Assembly (NCBI GenBank): GCA_002762785.1
Contig: PCXY01000005.1
Span: 124,001-188,000, forward strand
Length of the DNA stretch: 64,000 nt
Direction of reading: 5' to 3'
Source of the DNA: Candidatus Woesearchaeota archaeon CG10_big_fil_rev_8_21_14_0_10_45_16
GTDB taxonomy: Archaea; Nanobdellota; Nanobdellia; Woesearchaeales; GW2011-AR9
The notes under the pieces were generated by a model that saw nothing but the letters and a program-made list of their open reading frames with translations, ran no database searches and was not told the origin of the DNA. This document shows positions 35,647-45,655 of this stretch, piece after piece (within the stretch, counting starts at the first letter, position 1; every line of letters starts with the position of its first letter). A program made the translations under genes and the position numbers.

Positions 35647-36720
35647 ATGATGAAAGTCTACTGTAACATTGATGTTGATCAGAGAAAGTTTGAAGGAAGG
35701 ACACAGATTTCCGGATCTATCGCAAGGTATCTACAAAAGAATGGATATGAGTTTACGAAAAATCCAAGAGAAGCCGATCTGATCCATTTCCACAGCAGCG
35801 GCGTCGCCGATTCATACCATGCTTTCAAACTGCAGCAGCGATGGAAAATTCCCTGTATCTACTCCTTGTACTCTAATGCGCAGACGGAAGTTGTTGGTCA
35901 TGTCCTTAATTTTATGATCCAGAAAATCTTCTTTCAGCCGACGGCAACAAGATTCCTATCCAGTTACAGTGCCATCTTACCGTTACGCTGGCGGGGGTTC
36001 TATCTAAAGAAACTGAAGAAAGTTATCGTTCCTACGGCTGACCTTAGTAGAAAACTTTTTGCAAATACTGAGACTATCCATTTTGGTGTGGATACCAGTT
36101 TCTTTAAGCCGCTCCCGAAAATTGAAAGAGAGGGCAATGATGCTAAAACGGCAGCCAGACTTTTCCGCATCGCCTATTTCGGACATCCCGGCGTCTTCAA
36201 AGGACTGAACGACTTTGTCAATGCTGCCAAGAAGCTGCCGAAAAGTATCGAGGCGCATGTCTACCTTACGGAAGTACCAGCCAAAGTAGTAAAATACATC
36301 CGAAAGAGAGATCCACGGATCGTCATCCATGGTTTCACTAACGATCTAGTGCAGGAATATAACAACATGGATGCGGTTGTGCTTCCGTACAGGATGCAGA
36401 TCGGTACTGTAGCCAATCCCCTAGTGTTGTTAGAAGCTATGTCCTGCGGCAGACCGGTGATAACCACAGACTGGAAATTCATCCGGGAGATCGTGGGAGA
36501 TGCAGCTATCATCGTCAAGAAGAACTCACCGGCCGCCATCAGTAGAGCGGTTCTTCACCTAGAGCGAGAATCGCAGCTGCGGGAGATTCTGGGAAAAAGA
36601 GCCCGTCTAAGAGTGGAGAAAGAATATAGCCTTACACAGATGCTTCAATCTTACCACCGATTATACACTTCTTTTGAAAAAAATAGTAACAATACTGCGA
36701 GAGACGATGAGAAAGGCTAA
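35647..36720 (+). CDS. GT4-family glycosyltransferase
   Basis: RIAYFGHPGVFKGLNDFVNAAKKLP; VANPLVLLEAMSCGRPVITTD. Confidence 0.82.
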   Translation: MMKVYCNIDVDQRKFEGRTQISGSIARYLQKNGYEFTKNPREADLIHFHSSGVADSYHAFKLQQRWKIPCIYSLYSNAQTEVVGHVLNFMIQKIFFQPTATRFLSSYSAILPLRWRGFYLKKLKKVIVPTADLSRKLFANTETIHFGVDTSFFKPLPKIEREGNDAKTAARLFRIAYFGHPGVFKGLNDFVNAAKKLPKSIEAHVYLTEVPAKVVKYIRKRDPRIVIHGFTNDLVQEYNNMDAVVLPYRMQIGTVANPLVLLEAMSCGRPVITTDWKFIREIVGDAAIIVKKNSPAAISRAVLHLERESQLREILGKRARLRVEKEYSLTQMLQSYHRLYTSFEKNSNNTARDDEKG

Positions 36721-38041
36721 TTCTCTGGTCATTGTGAGTATATTGATTGCCATCAGCTGGTGGCTTGCCGGAAATTGGGGAACAAAGGCTTTACTGCTGT
36801 ACTTAGGAGTTATCGTCATCCTGGAACTTCTTTCCTGGCTGCTAGTCCTGAAACTCAGGAACTATTCGCCGTTGTTCATCACACCAAAAGATGAAACTCC
36901 GGAACTCAGCAAGGATGGTCTTTTTAAATTTTTTAAGCATGGCTACGATCCGGAGTTGGGCTGGATCAGGAAACCGAACACGTCAAAACAGGAGAGGAGC
37001 AGGGTCGGTCTCACTTCTTACAGCATCGATGAAAAAGGGGCCAGACGAAATCCTGGCCATGAACATCTTCCGGCTATCATCTCCTGCTACGGCGATTCAT
37101 TCACCTTTGCCCGCCAGGTTAATGACGATCAGACTTGGGGATGGTATCTCTCGGAGATGACCAAAAGTAATGTGCTAAATTTCGGTGTCGGTAACTACGG
37201 GGTTGATCAGGCTTTTCTCCGTCTGAAACGAGAATACCCTCAGAACAAGACTAAGATTGTCATCATGGGCATAGTTCCTTCAACTATACTAAGGATACTC
37301 GCTGTCTGGAAACACTACCATGATTATGGCAACACCTTCGGCTTCAAGCCGATCTATCTCCTGAAAGATGGAAAGCTGCAGTTGACTCCTAACTTTATCG
37401 ACAGTCAGGAAAAATTTGACCATTATCAAGATTATCTACCGCAGATACAAAAACTGGATCATTTTTATGATAACAAATTTAAGAAAGAGATGCTGCAGTT
37501 CCCATATCTTGTTTCTATCTTGAGTAATCCTCACCGTAATATTCCCCTCATAACAGCAGTCATGGTTTCTGCGTTAAGAAGTCGAGAAAATGGCAAGGAA
37601 AAACAGAGAAATGATCCCAGAGATGAAGAAAATAAGATAAAACAGATGATGGATTTTCTGGCAACTCTCAAAGGCAGGTTCTTCATACCGACAAAGTATC
37701 ATCTTTACAGCAATAAATACGCGGTCGACCTCCTGACAGCCATCATCGAAGAGTTCAAGCGGTATTGTCAAGAACAGGGGAGCACTCCGGTATTGGTCTG
37801 GATGCCGCAGAAAGATGATATCACTTTGATTAAGCGGCGAGGTTTATACTACAAAAATTTTGTTGATTCTATCAGTGATAAGATCAACGTTATTGACTTG
37901 ACGTCATCTCTTCTCAGGCAGGAAAGGATAGACACGATCTATGCGGAAGATTCTGCCGACGGCGGCCATTTCAGTCCGGAGGGAAACAGGTTTGTGGCAG
38001 AAGAGATCACCAAGGCTTTGAAAGAGAAAGATTTTCTTTAA
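36707..38041 (+). CDS. SGNH/GDSL-hydrolase-like membrane-anchored protein
   Basis: N-terminal TMs; SCYGDSFTFARQVNDDQTWGWYL (GDSxTxxxxV), C-terminal DGGHFSPEGNRF (DxxH); start 36674 or 36707. Confidence 0.65.
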   Translation: MRKANSLVIVSILIAISWWLAGNWGTKALLLYLGVIVILELLSWLLVLKLRNYSPLFITPKDETPELSKDGLFKFFKHGYDPELGWIRKPNTSKQERSRVGLTSYSIDEKGARRNPGHEHLPAIISCYGDSFTFARQVNDDQTWGWYLSEMTKSNVLNFGVGNYGVDQAFLRLKREYPQNKTKIVIMGIVPSTILRILAVWKHYHDYGNTFGFKPIYLLKDGKLQLTPNFIDSQEKFDHYQDYLPQIQKLDHFYDNKFKKEMLQFPYLVSILSNPHRNIPLITAVMVSALRSRENGKEKQRNDPRDEENKIKQMMDFLATLKGRFFIPTKYHLYSNKYAVDLLTAIIEEFKRYCQEQGSTPVLVWMPQKDDITLIKRRGLYYKNFVDSISDKINVIDLTSSLLRQERIDTIYAEDSADGGHFSPEGNRFVAEEITKALKEKDFL

Positions 38042-39555
38042 TTTTGCAGCTGCGTCTTCTTAGAAAAAACCCTTCGGCCCATCCTCTTTATCTCGGCAAA
38101 GTTGAATATCTTAAATGATAGTGAGAGGATGAAACAGAAGAGACACATGATCATAATGGAAAGCAAGACTGTCAGCCAACCTGAGCCGAATAGGAAAGTC
38201 AATAAGGGGTTAACGACAATTCCAGCAATAGCAAAGGAGATGAAAGCTACAGCTAAAATCTTAGACCATTTTTTTAAAGGCAGTTTTTTCTGTAATGAAG
38301 AGTAGACAATCTTAGTGGACATGAAGAACGAGAGATAATAACTGAAAGTAGTGGTAAACGCGGCTCCGATGATACCGAAAGAAGGAATCAACAAGAGGTT
38401 AAGGATAGTATTAGCAGCGGCGCTGATCATGGTGACCTTCATCACCGCTTTAGTTTTTCCCATTCCAGCCAGGATGCTGTTGTTAGACTGCACCAGGATG
38501 TAGATCATAACTCCCAGAAGCAGGATCTGGAAGGCCAATGCTCCCGACTGGTATTCCTGACCAAAGAGCGCGCCGATGATAAATTCGCTCTGAAAAAATA
38601 GTACAATAATCAATGGCAGCAAGGCAATAAGAACGTATTGGTGGATTAGATTAAGTCCCTGATAGAGACGCCGGAGGTCTCTTTTCTCCCATAGCTCGGA
38701 AGACATCGGAAAGACCACTGAAGAGAGTGAACGACCGATAGAAAGGATAATGATAGCTGTTGGCAGGACTACGTTGTAGATCCCAACATCGCTGAGAGAA
38801 ACAAAAAAAGTTAGGATAATGGTATCGATGTAGCCGATGACAGCGCCGCTGGCCGAGGTAAACAAGACTGGGATGCCGTAAGCGAGCATCTCTTTAGAGG
38901 TCTCTTTAAACTGTGAAATGGAGATAGTAAGCCTCGGCGAGACTTTAAGGAAAGGGATAAGATAGACTAAAGTGAGTAGTGGACCGATCAGCACATAGGC
39001 AAAGAGAGGGGCGTAAACCTTTGATACGAACGGCAGGAAGGCGATCACCAGCAGAAAGACCAGGACGTTTTTCAACAGCTCGACAGAAGAATAAAGAAAC
39101 ATCTTTTGGAAAGCCTGAAACATCTGCTTCTGGACCCGGAAGAAGATGCTGGAAAAGATATAGATCACCAGCAAGAGGAGAATGATGGAAGCGCGGCTGT
39201 CTTTAAAATAATGTACAGCCAGGTACGACGATCCCAGGATGAAGACGCCGCTCATGATGATCGTTCCTAGGAGCTGCCAGGCGATGGTCGTGGTAAGATA
39301 CCTCATAATATCTCCCTTGCTGCCGCGCACTCTGGCGGCGGCGATAAATTTTACAAGGGATTGATCAAGACCGAGATCCCTGATGAAAAGGAAGAAGATC
39401 ACAAAAGTGAATACAGCGTAGAAAAGACCATATTCTTCCGGACCGAGCAGACGGGCCAAGTAGATACGGGTGATATAGCTGACGATGGCTGCCAACGTTA
39501 CCATCAACAACGAGATGCCGGTGCTTCTTACAGCTTTCCTAAAATACGAGGACAT
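38038..39555 (-). CDS. Polysaccharide/oligosaccharide flippase (MOP/Wzx-like)
   Basis: 12+ TM, YITRIYLARLLGPEEYGLFYAVFTF N-terminus typical of Wzx-like exporters. Confidence 0.85.
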   Translation of the reverse strand: MSSYFRKAVRSTGISLLMVTLAAIVSYITRIYLARLLGPEEYGLFYAVFTFVIFFLFIRDLGLDQSLVKFIAAARVRGSKGDIMRYLTTTIAWQLLGTIIMSGVFILGSSYLAVHYFKDSRASIILLLLVIYIFSSIFFRVQKQMFQAFQKMFLYSSVELLKNVLVFLLVIAFLPFVSKVYAPLFAYVLIGPLLTLVYLIPFLKVSPRLTISISQFKETSKEMLAYGIPVLFTSASGAVIGYIDTIILTFFVSLSDVGIYNVVLPTAIIILSIGRSLSSVVFPMSSELWEKRDLRRLYQGLNLIHQYVLIALLPLIIVLFFQSEFIIGALFGQEYQSGALAFQILLLGVMIYILVQSNNSILAGMGKTKAVMKVTMISAAANTILNLLLIPSFGIIGAAFTTTFSYYLSFFMSTKIVYSSLQKKLPLKKWSKILAVAFISFAIAGIVVNPLLTFLFGSGWLTVLLSIMIMCLFCFILSLSFKIFNFAEIKRMGRRVFSKKTQLQN

Positions 39556-39675
39556 GGGCGTCCAGCCGTATTGGCTGTTTTTAAATCTAATGGAGCAACC
39601 ATTCTGAACTGGTGGTTATAACTTTAAAGATCAGACCGCGAAAAGTTTATAAGCGGCTTTCTCTCCGGATCAATT

Positions 39676-39927
39676 ATGACTGAAATCACCTCAGCGCAGA
39701 AGTGGACTTTCTACGTCCTTTGCGGCTTGATAGTGGTAGTTCTAGTATTCTCGATCGGCGTGAGCAGGCTGCAGGGAGAAGATGCATACAACTCCTGCAT
39801 CCAAAAGAAATGTGAAAGTGGCGGGGAAAAATATTGTACTAAGAGTCGGGAAATCAACAACTGTTGCTTAGGTGCTCGAGGCCAGGTTGCTCAGAAAGAC
39901 GGGAAACTAGTGTGTGTGTTCAAGTGA
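39676..39927 (+). CDS. Small membrane-anchored Cys-rich protein of unknown function
   Basis: 83 aa, N-terminal TM, six Cys after the TM; TATA-like gtttataagc about 30 nt upstream of ATG. Confidence 0.5.
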   Translation: MTEITSAQKWTFYVLCGLIVVVLVFSIGVSRLQGEDAYNSCIQKKCESGGEKYCTKSREINNCCLGARGQVAQKDGKLVCVFK

Positions 39928-40025
39928 GTTTATTTGAGTATCATTCTAAAAGATAATAAAAAAATGAAACCCGCTATTGACTCTTGGTTTAAATCATAAA
40001 AATGCGTGAAACCGTCTTACCCCGC

Positions 40026-40090
40026 CAGCAAAGTTGTTGCTTTGCTGTGGACATCCACAGACTAAAGCCAGTGGTTTTCTGGCTATTTTT
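40026..40090. repeat. Cluster of stem-loops resembling a decayed IS200/IS605-type terminal palindrome
   Basis: CAGCAAAG-TTGTTG-CTTTGCTG perfect hairpin (40026-40047), CCACAGACTAAAGCCAGTGG imperfect hairpin (40055-40074), AGCCAG...CTGGCT followed by ATTTTT. Confidence 0.35.
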
Positions 40091-40131
40091 ACATAAAATT
40101 AGATAAGATGAATCAATGGATTTAAAATATT

Positions 40132-42114
40132 TTAATTAACTTTAAACACTAAGAAGAACCCATCTTTCTGCTGGTAGACGGGCTGCAGGAACGGCTGTTT
40201 GGCCAGCATCTCATCATATCTCTGCTGCAATAACTGCTGCGCCCCGTCGTTGCCGAAACTTGACTGCGCATAGCTGAGATCCATCCTCGGATTAACGACA
40301 AGATATTCGTACTTATGTTCTTTCAGGAAGTCATAAAGCTGATCAGCATCGTTCTGAGGGAAATCTTCCCGGAAATCGATGACATCCTGACACCAGGCGC
40401 AGCTGTAACCACCATAACCGATAGTCAGTTTATCTCTCGGTGAATAAAGAAAAACCGGCGTATTCAAAGGGATAGACTTGAACCACTGCCCGTATTCGTA
40501 AGCTTCCTGCGGTGAGAACGAGCCTGATGTCGGCCAGACTGCAGTATTGACTGCATACTTGTCGGAAGCAGACGTGAACAAGACCAGACCGATGAGAACT
40601 ATCGCTGCAGCAGCTTTAAGAACTTTCTGGCTGGAGAAAAAATTAACGACAGAAGAAAAGCCTTCTGCTGCGACTAAAGCCACTGCGATAGCTAGGATCA
40701 TCCAGATCCTGAACGGAGCCTTAGCTACTGAGATCGGAAAACCCTGGCCGTTGACACCCCAATAGGTGAAGACCAGCCAGAACAAAGAGACAGCCAACCA
40801 GGTATTTTTTTCTGTCATAAGCCGTGAACGGTACTTAAATAAGGCATAGATGAGACCGATGATGGCCAGCAGCGAGACGACAAAGCCGATGCCGATCGGA
40901 TTATTGATCATGTTATCCGGCTTCGTAAAGATAAAATCCTGTATGTGATAGATACGGGAACCGGAACCGCCGGCGCTGGTGATCTTGTCGAGGACGGCGC
41001 CAAGTTTAGTGATGACGGAATTGATAAACGACCCCCCCGTTGCAGCCAACGCCCCATCGCTGGCACTGGCTCCTGCTCCAGCATAATACGTGATAAATCC
41101 TCGAAGAGTATATTTCTGGATCATCACGCCCCACCAAACAAATGATAAAGCGATACCCCCGGCTAAGGCGGCATAACAACGATAGAAAAATTTCTTATGG
41201 ATGATTGAAACTAGGACTAGATATATGATCAGCATCGAAGTCAATTTGATCGGCTGTTCAAGATTCTGGGAAACCCAGATGCTGGCGACTAAGATTAGAG
41301 CGACTATCCACCAGCCTTCCTTCTCATCCGAACGGACTGCCTGTATAAAAGCATACATCGTCGGAAAAAAGATGGTGATGACCAGGCTGTGAGCCCAGAT
41401 GAAATGGCTAAGATACGCAGGGACAGAGGCCAGGACAAATGTTGCGAACAAAGCTTTGCCGCGGTTTTCTATCAGAAGATTAGCAAAAAGGTAGAAGAAT
41501 ATGAAGCCTAACGAAATAATCAGGGCATTGAAGAATTTCAAAGTCCAGGTGAGGTCAGGAGACGTTTGATGTAATATTCCCATCAGAACATCGTACGCCG
41601 GCGGATAAGGGTCGATATATGAAAGGACTGGGTCGACTGGTGTGTCTGCTACCATCACTGCCGGATCATAGGCATTCTTCTCAAGAGCAACATATTTCAC
41701 ACCGAGAGCATGGCCCCAAGGGTCTTCATCCTCAAGATATGGATACGAAAACGCGCCCGTGGTATAAGTATAGAAAGACACGGCAAATATCAAGAGAGCG
41801 ACGAGAAGAGCCGCGTCAGATTTCGTCAGCGAAATCTTAGGAAAAGTAAACTTGAAATTATTGGATTTTGCTTTCTTCGCAAAGATGATCGCTGGAAAGA
41901 TCAGGCTCAGGAACAGGAATAATCTCCAGTCAAGAGGGACATGGATGGCATTTATGATAATGGCTAAGATCGGAAAGATACCTAAACCAAGACCAACATT
42001 GACAAAAAATCGTTCCAGCCAACGGCTAGGTTTAGGTAGGAAGTAAGAAGCTGTAAAGCCCAGCCCCCACATATAGATGAAAAAAAGTACGATCGTCAAA
42101 AAAGATACGCTCAT
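40132..42114 (-). CDS. GT-C superfamily membrane glycosyltransferase, STT3-like N-terminal region
   Basis: Multi-TM; acidic YLEDEDPWGHALGVKYVALEKNAYDP first-loop motif; no WWD motif. Confidence 0.6.
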   Translation of the reverse strand: MSVSFLTIVLFFIYMWGLGFTASYFLPKPSRWLERFFVNVGLGLGIFPILAIIINAIHVPLDWRLFLFLSLIFPAIIFAKKAKSNNFKFTFPKISLTKSDAALLVALLIFAVSFYTYTTGAFSYPYLEDEDPWGHALGVKYVALEKNAYDPAVMVADTPVDPVLSYIDPYPPAYDVLMGILHQTSPDLTWTLKFFNALIISLGFIFFYLFANLLIENRGKALFATFVLASVPAYLSHFIWAHSLVITIFFPTMYAFIQAVRSDEKEGWWIVALILVASIWVSQNLEQPIKLTSMLIIYLVLVSIIHKKFFYRCYAALAGGIALSFVWWGVMIQKYTLRGFITYYAGAGASASDGALAATGGSFINSVITKLGAVLDKITSAGGSGSRIYHIQDFIFTKPDNMINNPIGIGFVVSLLAIIGLIYALFKYRSRLMTEKNTWLAVSLFWLVFTYWGVNGQGFPISVAKAPFRIWMILAIAVALVAAEGFSSVVNFFSSQKVLKAAAAIVLIGLVLFTSASDKYAVNTAVWPTSGSFSPQEAYEYGQWFKSIPLNTPVFLYSPRDKLTIGYGGYSCAWCQDVIDFREDFPQNDADQLYDFLKEHKYEYLVVNPRMDLSYAQSSFGNDGAQQLLQQRYDEMLAKQPFLQPVYQQKDGFFLVFKVN

Positions 42115-42193
42115 TTTTACCTCAAGTTTTCAGAGTAAAGAGTCTTTTATAAGATTATCGCCTTTCTTCTATCGTAATATCATGATAAGAGTA

Positions 42194-43702
42194 TCAATCA
42201 ACACTGTATTTGTATAAGGACAGACCATAAAACTCTTCTGAATCCTCCAAACGATAATTGAGTGGAACCTTTTCTTGATAATAATCATAAGGGCGGGAAT
42301 TTTTACTAAGGAGCAACCAAAACTTTTCTTCAGAAGAGAAAGCAGCTGCGACTTCTTGTGGACTCAGCTCAGCAGCCTGCCGCCAGCCGGTGGTCCAGGT
42401 CAGGTTGTGGATTCCAGAGAAACCTTGGTCGTAGTAATTGATGGAAAATGAGTTGGCGATGCCGCCGCTGTCCAGGAAGATAGACGGTGTTCCTTCACTT
42501 TGTTCATGGATATATGAAACTGCCTCCTCCCACTCCATCTTAGTCGGCGTCACGTAATAGACACCTAAAGAGAACAATGAGGTAAGGAGGATGAGGAGGA
42601 TTGAGATAACAGCCAGCTTCTTGGAGAACATCTTAAGGGAGAGATATGAAAACAAGACATAGATGACAGGAGCAAGGAACAAGGAATGACGCACCAGAAA
42701 ATAGGAATTAGTGATCGGAACCCTGAACAGAGGGATACCGAAGATAGTCAAAGGCGATAATGTTAGATACACATACGATGCTGAAAAGACCAGTATGGCG
42801 ACAAAGAACAGCCACGAGGGCATTTTGATACGTCGTATGCTACTTTCTACTTTTTTCCTGAAGACCAAGGTTAAAGCCAGGAGCCCGCCGACCAAAACCA
42901 GAGGGAGTGTGAACATCCAGATGCCGAGCTTAGCCAAGGCAGCTGGAACACCCAGCTTAAGATAAGTGGCGGCCGCTCCAGCATTCAGTATTTGGTACTG
43001 TTTCAACAATAATGGGAAAAGTGGGATGAGAAACAATCCCATCAAAGTATGTATCAGGATCCAGTTAAAGAAGAAATGACGGGATCGTTTCCAGTTCCAA
43101 AGGATATACAAAGTGAAAAGGAAAACAAGAAACACAGAGATATAGTTGACGTAAAGGCAAAGAAGCATCGCCAGAATGTACAACCCGTATGAAAGATAGA
43201 GGCTTTTCGTCGATCTAGAACTAGTCGTCTCAGCCCGGAACAAGCGGAGAAATGAATACGTGGAAAACAACGAGAGAAAGGTGAAGAGACTATACAGCCT
43301 GATCTCCTGTGAATATAAGACTTGAGTCATGGAAACAGCCATAAACAATGATGACAACAAAGCCGTCTTACGGCCAAAATAGGGAACGATCATAAAATAT
43401 AGCAGTAACACGGCCAGTACGCCGAAGATGACGGAGAGAAAGCGGGCGGCGAATACAGACGTGCCGAACCATTTGATCCATTTGTGAAGTAAAAGATAAT
43501 AACCGAAAGGGGCAGCTTCCGTCTGAGCGATCTCCGACATGACCACACCTGAATTTTCCTGAAAAGCATAACGCAAGGAATAGGCTTCATCAACCCAGAT
43601 GCTTTCAGTATCCAAACTGTATGTTCTCAACGAGAACGCTAAGAGGGTTATCAGTAGAAGGGCAAACAGCGCTTTCCGAGATGAGATATCTTTTGAGATC
43701 AC
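42194..43702 (-). CDS. GT39-like (ArnT/PMT family) membrane glycosyltransferase
   Basis: SIWVDEAYSLRYA...TEAAPFGYYLLLHKWIKWFG...RFLSVIFG typical GT39 N-terminal signature. Confidence 0.85.
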   Translation of the reverse strand: MISKDISSRKALFALLLITLLAFSLRTYSLDTESIWVDEAYSLRYAFQENSGVVMSEIAQTEAAPFGYYLLLHKWIKWFGTSVFAARFLSVIFGVLAVLLLYFMIVPYFGRKTALLSSLFMAVSMTQVLYSQEIRLYSLFTFLSLFSTYSFLRLFRAETTSSRSTKSLYLSYGLYILAMLLCLYVNYISVFLVFLFTLYILWNWKRSRHFFFNWILIHTLMGLFLIPLFPLLLKQYQILNAGAAATYLKLGVPAALAKLGIWMFTLPLVLVGGLLALTLVFRKKVESSIRRIKMPSWLFFVAILVFSASYVYLTLSPLTIFGIPLFRVPITNSYFLVRHSLFLAPVIYVLFSYLSLKMFSKKLAVISILLILLTSLFSLGVYYVTPTKMEWEEAVSYIHEQSEGTPSIFLDSGGIANSFSINYYDQGFSGIHNLTWTTGWRQAAELSPQEVAAAFSSEEKFWLLLSKNSRPYDYYQEKVPLNYRLEDSEEFYGLSLYKYSVD

Positions 43703-43845
43703 GAACTTCTCGTCCCTATACCCTATATAAAATTTATTAAAGTAACTACTCTGTAGAAAATGAATGACCGCTACCCTTGTACGAGTAGAGGTCGCTTCTA
43801 AAATCCATTAAGTATATAAAACGAAAGCTGCTCTTCCAGGATGAG

Positions 43846-44874
43846 ATGCAACTTAAGAACCTCATGCAGAGATTACTGATAATCCTAGGACTTATAGCGA
43901 TCGTCTATTTCTTCCTGACCATTTCCATAAAAGATGTGCAGGCAGCAGGCAGACAAGTAGGGACATTTGTCATCTTGCTTCTCGGTCTTACTACTTTTAA
44001 TATCTGGATCAAGTCATACCGCTGGCAGAAGATGATCTTTGGTATCAGCGGCAAAAAGATCGGAACTTGGTTCTCATTCCGCTCCATATTGGCAGGTATT
44101 GCGGCAGGAAGCTTCATCCCTGGGCGGATAGAGTTCGCAAAGACGTTCCTGGCCAAGAAAGAGTATGACGTGCCGATGTCGCAATCAGCATCAGCTTTAG
44201 TAATAGAACGCTTCATGGACTTTGCAGCTATCCTGCTGATCTTAGCTGGATCTATCGCGTTCTTTCATCAGGAAAACAAAGATCTGCTTATCGCCGCATC
44301 CGCCATGATAATCTTTTTGGTTATCATCACGATAACTCTCGTCTTCTACCCTAAAGTATTGATGAGGCCAGTAAATTTTATCCTAAGAAAGATGCCTGGC
44401 AAAGATGGACCTAAAGATAAACTTCAGCGGTTCTCAGAAGATTTCTTTGTGAGCTTCAAACTGTTAAGATCAAAATGGATAACCGTCTGGTTTATGTTCC
44501 TCTCTTTAGCAGCGTTGGTCGTAGAGATCGTACGTCTTTACAGTCTCTTCATGATCTTAAGCATTCCGGCTGGTATCTCAGCCACCAGCCTGGTCTTTAC
44601 AGCGTCTGTCTTCATCGGGATATTATCAACAATACCGGGTGGTATCGGCGTGACGGAGATCTCAGCAACGACGATCTTATCGCAACTGATCCCTGGAACA
44701 CCGAAAGAGATGATCTCCTCAGCTATCCTGATCGAGAGGGTCATCTCTTATTATCTGCTGGTGGCTATCGGCAGCACTATCCTTCTTTATCAGCCGCGGA
44801 GCAGGACTGCCGCTGTCGTGGAAAAACCGCAGGATGCGACTGATCAGGAACTAAAAGAACCTATTAAATCATAA
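43846..44874 (+). CDS. UPF0104 / lysylphosphatidylglycerol synthase TM-family protein (AglD-like)
   Basis: Multi-TM; RSILAGIAAGSFIPGRIEFAKTFLAKK, ALVIERFMDF, LSTIPGGIGVTEIS. Confidence 0.82.
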   Translation: MQLKNLMQRLLIILGLIAIVYFFLTISIKDVQAAGRQVGTFVILLLGLTTFNIWIKSYRWQKMIFGISGKKIGTWFSFRSILAGIAAGSFIPGRIEFAKTFLAKKEYDVPMSQSASALVIERFMDFAAILLILAGSIAFFHQENKDLLIAASAMIIFLVIITITLVFYPKVLMRPVNFILRKMPGKDGPKDKLQRFSEDFFVSFKLLRSKWITVWFMFLSLAALVVEIVRLYSLFMILSIPAGISATSLVFTASVFIGILSTIPGGIGVTEISATTILSQLIPGTPKEMISSAILIERVISYYLLVAIGSTILLYQPRSRTAAVVEKPQDATDQELKEPIKS

Positions 44875-44922
44875 GATTTTTAAAGCGACTTCTAAGCCTC
44901 AAGACTGAAAAGGACTGAAATC

Positions 44923-45651
44923 ATGACACAGACCGTATCGATCATCGTACCCTTATATAACGAAGAAGAAGGTATCCCGCAGCTGAAAGAGAAATTGGAT
45001 CCGTTTATCAAGAGGCTGCAGGAAAAGTTTGAAGTCCAATTGGTGTTAGTGGACGATGGAAGCATCGATAAGACCAATGAGCTTCTCCACCAGTTTTATG
45101 ATGATAAACCCTATGCTTTGATCATAAAACACCCGAAGAACAAAAATCTTGGCGGAGCTATCAGGACTGGAGTGAGTCATTGCCACGGCGACATCATCGC
45201 CATGATCGACAGCGACTGCACCTACCAACCTTCTGTCATAGAGGGAATGATCAACATGCTGGATGACAATACTGATATAGTCACAGCTTCCCCCCTGCAT
45301 CCGAAAGGAAAAGTCAACGGCGTCCCAGGCTATCGTATCTTCCTTAGCAAGAGCGTATCGACGATGTATCGTATCCTTCTTAGGTCAGGGCTTCATACGC
45401 ATACGGCCATGGTTAGGGTTTACAAGAAGAAAGTGTTTGACACCGTCACATTCAAAGCAGATAATTTTCTTTCAGTCACAGAGATCGTCGCCAAGGCTTT
45501 GCTGCAGGGGTATAAAGTAAAAGAGTTCCCCTGTGAGATCAGCGTCAGGAAATACGGTATGTCCAAGATGAAATTTGTGAACGTCACCAAGAGCCATCTC
45601 AATTTCATGAGGAAGATCGTGATGCACAAGCTATTTCGTTCGGAGATCTAG
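44923..45651 (+). CDS. GT2 glycosyltransferase (DPM-like)
   Basis: SIIVPLYNEEEGI, LVDDGSIDKT, MIDSDCTYQP. Confidence 0.88.
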   Translation: MTQTVSIIVPLYNEEEGIPQLKEKLDPFIKRLQEKFEVQLVLVDDGSIDKTNELLHQFYDDKPYALIIKHPKNKNLGGAIRTGVSHCHGDIIAMIDSDCTYQPSVIEGMINMLDDNTDIVTASPLHPKGKVNGVPGYRIFLSKSVSTMYRILLRSGLHTHTAMVRVYKKKVFDTVTFKADNFLSVTEIVAKALLQGYKVKEFPCEISVRKYGMSKMKFVNVTKSHLNFMRKIVMHKLFRSEI

Positions 45652-45655
45652 GAGA

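Noticed and set aside
43768-43796. Imperfect inverted repeat gaccgctac...gtagaggtc upstream of the AglD-like gene
   Set aside because: Short with a mismatch and no supporting context; could be chance or a terminator of the divergent region.
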